A DNA stretch of 64,000 nt, taken from NCBI RefSeq assembly GCF_907164915.1, contig NC_061862.1, forward strand, positions 32,262,628 to 32,326,627, given 5' to 3'. Source of the DNA: Impatiens glandulifera (lineage: Eukaryota > Streptophyta > Magnoliopsida > Ericales > Balsaminaceae). A program made the translations under genes and the position numbers. The notes below the pieces were generated by a model. That model was not told the DNA's origin, did no database searches, and was given only the letters and a program-made list of their open reading frames with translations. Below, in pieces: positions 57,481-64,000 of this stretch (position 1 is its first letter; each line of letters starts with the position of its first letter).

Positions 57481-59322
57481 CTATTTCTCTCCCAAACTCA
57501 TTAACCATATTATTCTAAACAAACTCTCAATTAAAATGATCATATACTTTTTAGTCATCAATTTTAACAAAAGCACACTTATCGCCTCTAGAGTTAGTCG
57601 AATCAATACACTCATTGGCGATTGTAGACACTTAAATTTATATTTGATATATGGGCTTATTGCACATGAATTAAAAATATAATTATTTTAATGTGATGCC
57701 ATGTCGATAGAATCCCGAAAATAATTAATTTCGGACTTTAAAATCCAAAATATAAATGATAAGTTGATATTTGGGGTAATTAAAATAACTATACATATTA
57801 TTATTATTAATGATATTATTTTTATTATTTTGGGAATAAGAAAATATAATAAATAAATATATCTATATCTATTATTATTTTATTTTTGGTAGGCATGTTG
57901 GAAAAAATAATAAATAATAAATAAAAATAAAGTGTCAAAAAGCCTAATGTTATTCCAGCCAATTAGGAGGCAGCAAAATATGGACGTGGATCTCCATCAA
58001 GGCAGTTGGATGAGAAGATTGTCTAGGCCTTTGGATCATTCTCACTTGGATCACTACTATAGCCAACCAACATACCAACTTCCTGACCAGACCTTGTCAT
58101 CCTGATCTAGTCATCTGATCCAAACCCACTACATGCATTTGGTTCAAGCCCCTAAACTGAAAGTCGAGGTCTTGACATAGGCCTCACTCCTTGTTTGTTT
58201 CCTTTTAATATCCAACCTTATATATTTGTGTATATTTAATGTCTTGAACCAATTAACAAAAAAAATAAAAAGAATACTTAAAATAATACCTTTAACTAAA
58301 AATATTTTTCTTATTAGGGCACATTTGATTCAAATATTTCTTTTCCTAAATTTGTAAGAAACTTTAGGTGTAGACTTTAAAGTCACAAATTAGTTTTATC
58401 CAATTTCCTAATTTAATTTAATTTATTTCAAAAATTCGAAAACTGCATTTTGCATTTTTCGGAGTCGGACGTTTTAATGCATAGACACCGTTGAAGACAT
58501 TTGATGCTTAACTTAAAATGATATTTTGGTCATCCATTTGAAAATTTATATTTTACATTTAAAAGGTACTTAACGCCCATTTTTTGTCGTCTTTGACGTG
58601 CATAAGTGCATAAGCTTTATGAGCTCATTTATGTTTAGATAGTATACGGTATGTTAAGCGTCATCTTACAAATATTGATTTACGTGTCAAGATTCGCCAA
58701 TGAGGGATGACGATCTATTTTTTTTGCGCGATGTTGCATGAGATTTGAACATTAAAAAAATATTTCAAGGTTAACTTTTTCTTCCACTTAGTGAATTCCC
58801 TTAGTAATAGGTGACGAGATCGTGAGAGGCGGCAAGAGGGACATCCCAATTGAGAGCACCTCCCTATATCGGAAGACTTCAGATTTCCTTTATAGGTGGG
58901 ACAACTCTCTCTTACCTTGGAATTCATAGACTTGACATCTTTTTCACTAGACTCATTGACTCGTCATGCCCGAGCAACATAACCACGTTAGAAAGCCTAT
59001 TAGGTGTCTATTATATATATTAAATACATTTATGTATATAGATGAGATAGGCGCCCAATAGTACATTCTAAAATCCATTTGAAAACAAAATAAAAATAAA
59101 AATGCCTAAAATAACAAGTTGCTTGTCTTTGAGTTTTTGTTAGGTAGATAATGATATACTAGATCATTAGCCAAGTGGACTAGGAGGTTCAAGAAGGCCA
59201 ACTAAACAAGCTCACTCAAGGAGACTAGTAATCCAACGAACATCACGAAGGAACCAATGTAGAAGTATGCCAGATAAAAATGATGAAGGAGCAACGAGCG
59301 ACAAAAGATCTCGACTATATTC
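57481..59322. other. Unclassified AT-rich region
   Basis: No gene recognised. 57899-58980 begins TGTTGGAAAAAATAAT and ends GCCCGAGCAACA, so it might be a degenerate LTR, but flanking bases do not match. 58440-58990 is GC-richer with short chance frames only. The bases up to 59322 flank the LTR that follows. Confidence 0.35.
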
Positions 59323-60931
59323 TGAAAGAATCGGTGGCACCAATAGAGATGGGGGTCTAACTATTGATGACAACTTCTATAACACGGTTTGATAGAAATC
59401 CTGTTAAAGATTTATATCACTTTCTATTTTTCACAAACCCTTGCAAACTCTTGAAACGATTCAAATGCGGAAACGTTTGCTCAGGTTTGAAGCTAAGAAC
59501 CAGTTCGAAGAGAGAAGATAGAATAAAAAATACACAACTGGTTGTTTATGGATGTTCGGAGCAAACTCTCCTACGTCACCCATTCTTCCAACCACCGGAA
59601 TGATTCACTATACTTTCTTTGAATAAAATACAGTTTTCTTGATAGCTAACTGTTGAACAGAACAGACTATGTTCAACTTATGGAATGTTTAAGAATATCA
59701 CTCAGCTAGACAATGCTTTGATTCTATCTCTCTCTTGAATGTGATGTACAAAATCAGTAAGCAAGAAAGCAATTCGTAAGATGGTGTGTAAGATCGGCAG
59801 CTCGTTCGTTGTCCTTGAAGATCTTTAAATAGAAGACAGGTACCAACGGTCGAATCTTCTGCATTGAAATGTGGAAAGCACCCATTGGAAAGCCTACATA
59901 GTACACGAGTACAACAGACTCTAAGCACAAAGATTGTGGCAGTACCAATCTGGTAGTGCGCCAGATATTCTTCTAGAATTGTACTGCAAGGAACAAGTAC
60001 TGGAAAGAATATTTACTTACGTGACATTCATTCATTGGATGCAACTGGCTGTCGTATTGTTCTGCACGGATTAGTGGAGCAGGAGTAGCGAACAACTAGT
60101 TGATCGTGGGTAGACGGATGCTGACTTCAAACAACTGCTGAAGTGAGGCATTAGACGTGCTCCATTAGACTGCCATGTCTAAGGAAGTTAGACGTGCTAC
60201 GTCTAATAGCTGGATCCATTAGACCACCAAGTCTAATGGAGTTAAACGACACGTCTAACTACGTGTCACTTCATACTAGTCTGATGGAGTTAGACGCCAT
60301 CGTCTAACTTTCATTTGTTAGACTGTACGTCTAACTACGTTTCTATTAAACTGCACGTCTAACTACGTATCTGTTAGACTGTACGTCTAACTACGTATTT
60401 ATTATACGGCACGTCTAACTACGTATATTTTAGACTGCACGTCTTACTACGTATCTGTTACACTGCATGTCTATCTACGTATCTGTTAGACTACACGTAT
60501 AACTACGTATTTGTTAGACTGCACGTCTAACTACGTATCTGTTAGACTGCACGTCTAACTATGTATCTGTTAAACTGCTCGTCTAACTACGCATCTGTTA
60601 GACTGCACGTCTAAATACGTATCTATTAGACTGCACATCTAACTACGTATCTGTTAGACTGCACGTCTAACTACGTATTTGTTAGACAACACGTCTAAGT
60701 ACGTATTTGTTAGACTGCACGTCTAACTACATATTTGTTAGACTGCACGTCTAACAAATATTTGTTAGACTGCACGTCTAACTACGTATCTGTTAAACTG
60801 CACGTCTAACTAATAGCGCGTCTAACAAACAATACGTAGCAAAAACAATTAGACAACTTAGCTTCATTCTTAATTAAAGTTTTATAAATACATCATTAAA
60901 ATATTGTTAGTCAAACTAATTTGACCTAATA
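59323..60931 (-). mobile_element. 3' LTR of a large LTR element (minus strand), about 1609 bp
   Basis: Read on the minus strand it begins TATTAGGTCAAATTAG directly after a polypurine tract (60932-60945). It then runs through the hairpin minisatellite, a promoter region with CTATTTAAAGATC (about 59823-59835), and the shared body words GGTGACGTAGGAG (59572) and GAACATCCATAAACAACC (59543-59560), and ends near TCTTTCA at 59323. The outer ends are inferred from homology with 11498 and 20303. Because the purine tract and ORF lie at higher coordinates, this is the 3' LTR, and the rest of the element lies beyond 64000. Confidence 0.75.
60145..60830 (-). repeat. Hairpin minisatellite, about 20 regular copies plus diverged ones
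   Basis: The unit on the plus strand is GTTAGACTGCACGTCTAAC plus TACGTATCT, the exact reverse complement of the unit at 20487-21542. I count about 19 regular copies from 60290 to 60815. Looser ones (ATTAGACGTGCTCC, CATTAGACTGCCATGTCTAA) at 60149-60290 appear to show the array decaying towards the promoter side. Confidence 0.93.
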
Positions 60932-60945
60932 ATTTCCCCCTTTTT
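60932..60945 (-). promoter_or_regulatory. Polypurine tract of the minus-strand LTR element
   Basis: AAAAAGGGGGAAAT on the minus strand, immediately before the LTR start. This is the plus-strand DNA priming site expected at the 3' end of a retroelement interior, and it fixes the orientation. Confidence 0.75.
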
Positions 60946-61135
60946 GATGATGTTAAAACATTAAATAATTAATTAGGTAAGATAAGCACCCATCAGATTA
61001 AGGTAAGAAAGACATTTGTTCGCAAACTACAAAAGTAAGTTCCAAGGACCAAATTCCAAAATCCAAGTTCCAAAATCCGAGTTCAGAATCCAACGAAAAT
61101 AAATTAAAAGAAAATAGATTATTGTTCTTCCCTTT

Positions 61136-62275
61136 TCACGTTTGAGTAAACCCTTCACCAATCAGTAGGTTGCGAAATTGAGGGAGAGCACGACCACCTC
61201 TTCCACCACTTCCGCCACCTCTTCCACCACTTCCGCCACCTCGGTCACCACTACGACCTCCACCTCTTTTGGTTGGTCTGCAACCTCCTTCATGAGCAAC
61301 AACTTTTCTTTTAGATCTAGTGCCTGTCGAAGCACCTCCTCTATTGCTTTCACCGCCCCTTGAACTTCCTTCCCCCTTTTTAACATTATCAACGTCAAGG
61401 GTAATAAGGTTTTTCTCTTTATTAGCTGTAGCTTCAGCATTTTCCACGGCTTGAATCTGTCTTACGAAGGAATCAGCTTGTTCCATACGCTCAACATCAG
61501 CTCTATTCATATGATTAGTTAACTCAACTATTTTACCTTGAACCAAATTCATTCCAGCCATAACTTCTTGATGAAGATCAATGTTGAATTCCCTTTGACA
61601 ATCAAACCTTTCGGACTGCCGTTTGAAGAAGTTCTTTTCAAATTTGGAATAGGTGTTGTTGAGGATCTTGATCTCATAAGTGTTCCTTTTCATGGTCTTC
61701 TCCATTTCTTTCTGAGTTTCAATAAGAGAAGAGAATTCTTTCTTGTTGGATCTTTGACCCTTCTCAAGACTCATCAGTTTGGACTGCATATCCAACATAT
61801 TCTTCTGAAGAGTTTTCATAATCTCTACCATAGATTTTAACAGTTTTTCCCCTCCAACGGATGTTTCTTCATTTGATGACACTTCATGAGAGTCGGCAGA
61901 AGCGAATTGAATAGGACTAACGTGAGTATGAATCTGCATAGACTGCTCTAGTTCATTTGCCTCAGAAACAACTTTAGATTTTTCTTCATCTTCGAGAATG
62001 TCTTCACACATCTTATGAATCTGATTAGAGGGTTCGTCGGAGTGAAGAGGTAGATCAACGACATTTTCATACATATTCGCAGCTGTAACTTCAGGGGATG
62101 ATCGAGGAGGAGGAGAGCTGGGAATAATGCATTGAGATAACAGTATTCCTTCTGACGACTTATCATTGTTGTCTTGTCCCCCCTCAGAGTAAAAACTCTT
62201 ATCAGATTCTTTTTCTTTTGAGGGTTCCCCCTCAGATCGTTCTTCAATAGGCTGATTGGCTTTAGCCTCCTTCAC
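61136..62275 (-). CDS. Retroelement ORF with coiled coil and RGG-type tail, C-terminal part
   Basis: A 379-codon frame whose first codon is a GTG just after an in-frame stop, so it is the C-terminal remainder of a longer protein. Residues 1-45 are acidic and Ser-rich. About 120-270 form a long coiled coil (MKTLQKNMLDMQSKLMSLEK and following). About 285-370 are basic and Gly/Arg-rich (RGGGRSGDRGGGSGGRGGG), a typical nucleic-acid-binding tail. It ends 190 bp before the polypurine tract. No zinc knuckle, protease, RT or integrase motif is seen. Proteins of this layout occur as poorly described 'hypothetical' retroelement ORFs in some asterid plants (memory, uncertain). A gag-like packaging role is an inference from the coiled coil and basic tail. 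Confidence 0.6.
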   Translation of the reverse strand: MKEAKANQPIEERSEGEPSKEKESDKSFYSEGGQDNNDKSSEGILLSQCIIPSSPPPRSSPEVTAANMYENVVDLPLHSDEPSNQIHKMCEDILEDEEKSKVVSEANELEQSMQIHTHVSPIQFASADSHEVSSNEETSVGGEKLLKSMVEIMKTLQKNMLDMQSKLMSLEKGQRSNKKEFSSLIETQKEMEKTMKRNTYEIKILNNTYSKFEKNFFKRQSERFDCQREFNIDLHQEVMAGMNLVQGKIVELTNHMNRADVERMEQADSFVRQIQAVENAEATANKEKNLITLDVDNVKKGEGSSRGGESNRGGASTGTRSKRKVVAHEGGCRPTKRGGGRSGDRGGGSGGRGGGSGGRGGRALPQFRNLLIGEGFTQT

Positions 62276-64000
62276 TAGAGATCCTCTGTTTCAAGAACAG
62301 GAGATTCCATCACATCTATTTTCTATAAAACAAGCGGTTGAACGAGTTTGGTATTGTTCTCTTCTTCTTCAATGATCGGATCAGGTTGAACTGGATCCTA
62401 AGTCTGTTCAATTTTGGGTTGAGCCATAAGGCGTTTTTCTTCAACAAATATATTTCCCAGTTCAATGAGGTGAGCAACGATTTTCTCATCTTCCGGTAGG
62501 ATCAGGTCAATATCTTCAGAAAGTTGCATCTGCTCGTCTTCATCTGAAGAATTGCTAGATGGATTCACCCTAAGCAGTCATCTTCATGAACATATTTGAG
62601 GACAATTTAGATATAGTCTTGCATGATTTCATCAAGTTTCTTTAAGGTCTTCTCCTCTGCATCAGCATTTCTTTCCATTGGATTGAAGTTTACTTTCCTT
62701 GCTTCGAGCACAAGAAAGAGAGCTCGACCTCTGAGATTGGCTTCAACCAGTTCTTTCCTCTTGAGAGCTTCATATACTTTAGAGGTATTAGCCCATTTCA
62801 GTACTCATTTCTCTATGTTTAACACCTTCAACCATTTCTCACTTATACATTTTCCTTTGATGACTTGATCATATCTGACATCTTGTTCATAACCCACGTG
62901 TCGAAGATATTAATCTTCACAGCGGATTTCACGTTGTCCTGATCCATCATCAAGTTCACAATACAGGTTGCCTTTGTAACCTCCTCACTGGATTTGGTTG
63001 CGATGGCCTTGTCCTTTCCAATAACCTCAACAGGTTTTGGAGTTGGCCTCGGTTCACCGATAGATATGCCAGCAGCTCTCTTGGTGGCTCTCATGATCTC
63101 GTGAGGAATTAAGGTCTTGGAAAAGTGCCCTGCCAAAACGCTAGATTGAAAAATTTTTCCTGTCACGACGGACTCTTCTTGAACACGTTTAAATACTGGT
63201 GGCTCAACATTTGGCAAAGAGAGAGCCTGTTTAGACATGACAACAACAGTAGGGGTGTGAACAACACCTTACTCTGTTTCGGCAGAAACAATAGCTTCAA
63301 CAGCTACAGAATCAATTAGATGGACAGGAGACTGAGTCCTGTCAATATTTTCAATAATTGGACCAACTGGATCAACAGTTGGCCCGACAGCAAGTTCCAA
63401 CATAGGAACGGAAATAGACATATCTTGTTCCAACACAGGAACACTAAACTTAGGCACTTCGGCCTAGGATGGATGAGAGGTTACCTTTGATGAAGTTTTC
63501 GATCATTTAGACGCCCTAGGCACCTTTAACTTTCTCTTTTCGAAATAGACGACTTCGCCGACTTTCTCAATTGGTTGGAGGGGGGAGAAAGCGGAGACAT
63601 TGGATAGCAGCAAGTGCGGAAGGACCTTGCTTTGATTTGGAATCGACCACCCTAGAATCTTTCTTTGAAGATCTTTTCTGGCTATTAGATATAGCTTCTG
63701 ATTCATTTATTGTTCTTGCTCTTTTGGCCCCCGTCGAAAGGATAGAAGCGGCTGGTTGCTTAGAACGAGTGACGGATCTTCCACCCGTTTGTTGATTAGA
63801 CGCGCCAGAGAGGGACTCCTTGGAGTTCTTCATTCAAGTGAGAGTGTTGGCTACAGTGAAGATGTTGAACACACGGCTATTATGAATAGCCTCCTTCTCT
63901 CCCATAGGAACCCCTAAATATTCCAATAATCGGCTGAGTTGGGCAGCAAAACTTACGCTCTCCTTGTTCTTCGAGTCAATCGACCCACACAGATTTAGAA
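62276..64000 (-). pseudogene. Upstream, frame-broken part of the same retroelement ORF
   Basis: Minus-strand frames follow one another with stops and shifts between them. 64000-63834 reads SVSFAAQLSRLLEYLGVPMG and FNIFTVANTLT, then one stop. 63833-63567 is a Ser/Lys-rich linker (SGASNQQTGGRSVTRSKQ) resembling 9151-9362. 63457-63269 has a repeated PVLE.D/PMLE phrase. 63238-62843 contains KTLIPHEIMRATKRAAGI and a charged helix. The order and composition suggest one large degenerate protein that continues beyond the window edge. No enzymatic motif is visible. Confidence 0.5.

Noticed and set aside
57899..58980. TGTTGG...CAACA block as a possible LTR
   Set aside because: Flanking five bases do not match, and no sister copy, promoter or internal sequence is in the window.
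61178..61363. Plus-strand Ser/Thr-rich frame
   Set aside because: Antisense shadow of the Gly/Arg-rich tail of the minus-strand retroelement ORF.

Overview
This window is nuclear DNA of a flowering plant, most likely a eudicot. It is AT-rich and gene-poor, with two spliced plant genes and a thick layer of transposable elements of plant type (CACTA, Ty1/copia, Ty3/gypsy of the Tat/Ogre kind, L1-type LINE). I saw no bacterial operons, rRNA, tRNA or CRISPR. Certain elements recall families common in asterids, but the species cannot be fixed from the sequence.

Layout. 1-2258: the end of a CACTA transposon with subterminal repeats. 2262-8730: AT-rich intergenic DNA with minor local repeats. 8735-11498: an internally deleted LTR element whose LTR carries a minisatellite. 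12658-17737: a complete CACTA element, both ends and CAG target duplications visible, with a decayed tnp2 transposase on the minus strand. 18230-19660: a gypsy-type LTR fragment. 20303-21545: an LTR fragment filled with about 37 copies of a hairpin-forming unit. 21874-26136: a cucumisin-like subtilase gene (minus strand, nine exons). 28490-35261: a Tat/Ogre-like gypsy element, cut off inside its reverse transcriptase. 35262 to about 48920: an L1 LINE with two later insertions, a solo-LTR-like block (38124-39606) and a whole copia element with 621-bp LTRs (41588-47376). 48993-50852: a neprosin-domain gene (minus strand, seven exons, all frames intact). 50990-57480: a degenerate tandem segmental duplication of that gene's upstream DNA, carrying a dead copy of its exon 1. 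59323-64000: the 3' LTR and 3' internal part of another large LTR element on the minus strand, continuing past the window edge.

The two host genes both encode predicted secreted endopeptidases (a serine protease and a glutamic-peptidase-type protein), but nothing suggests they work together. Every mobile element whose coding region can be read carries stops, frameshifts or lost catalytic residues.

The most unusual structure is a set of related large LTRs. They share a conserved promoter-to-end body, but each carries a different minisatellite upstream of its TATA-like box. One minisatellite, a 28-bp unit containing a near-perfect hairpin, occurs in two elements in opposite orientation about 40 kb apart. 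Other points of interest are the nested LINE, which gives a relative insertion order, the splice-site change in the subtilase gene, and the promoter-plus-exon-1 duplication behind the neprosin gene.
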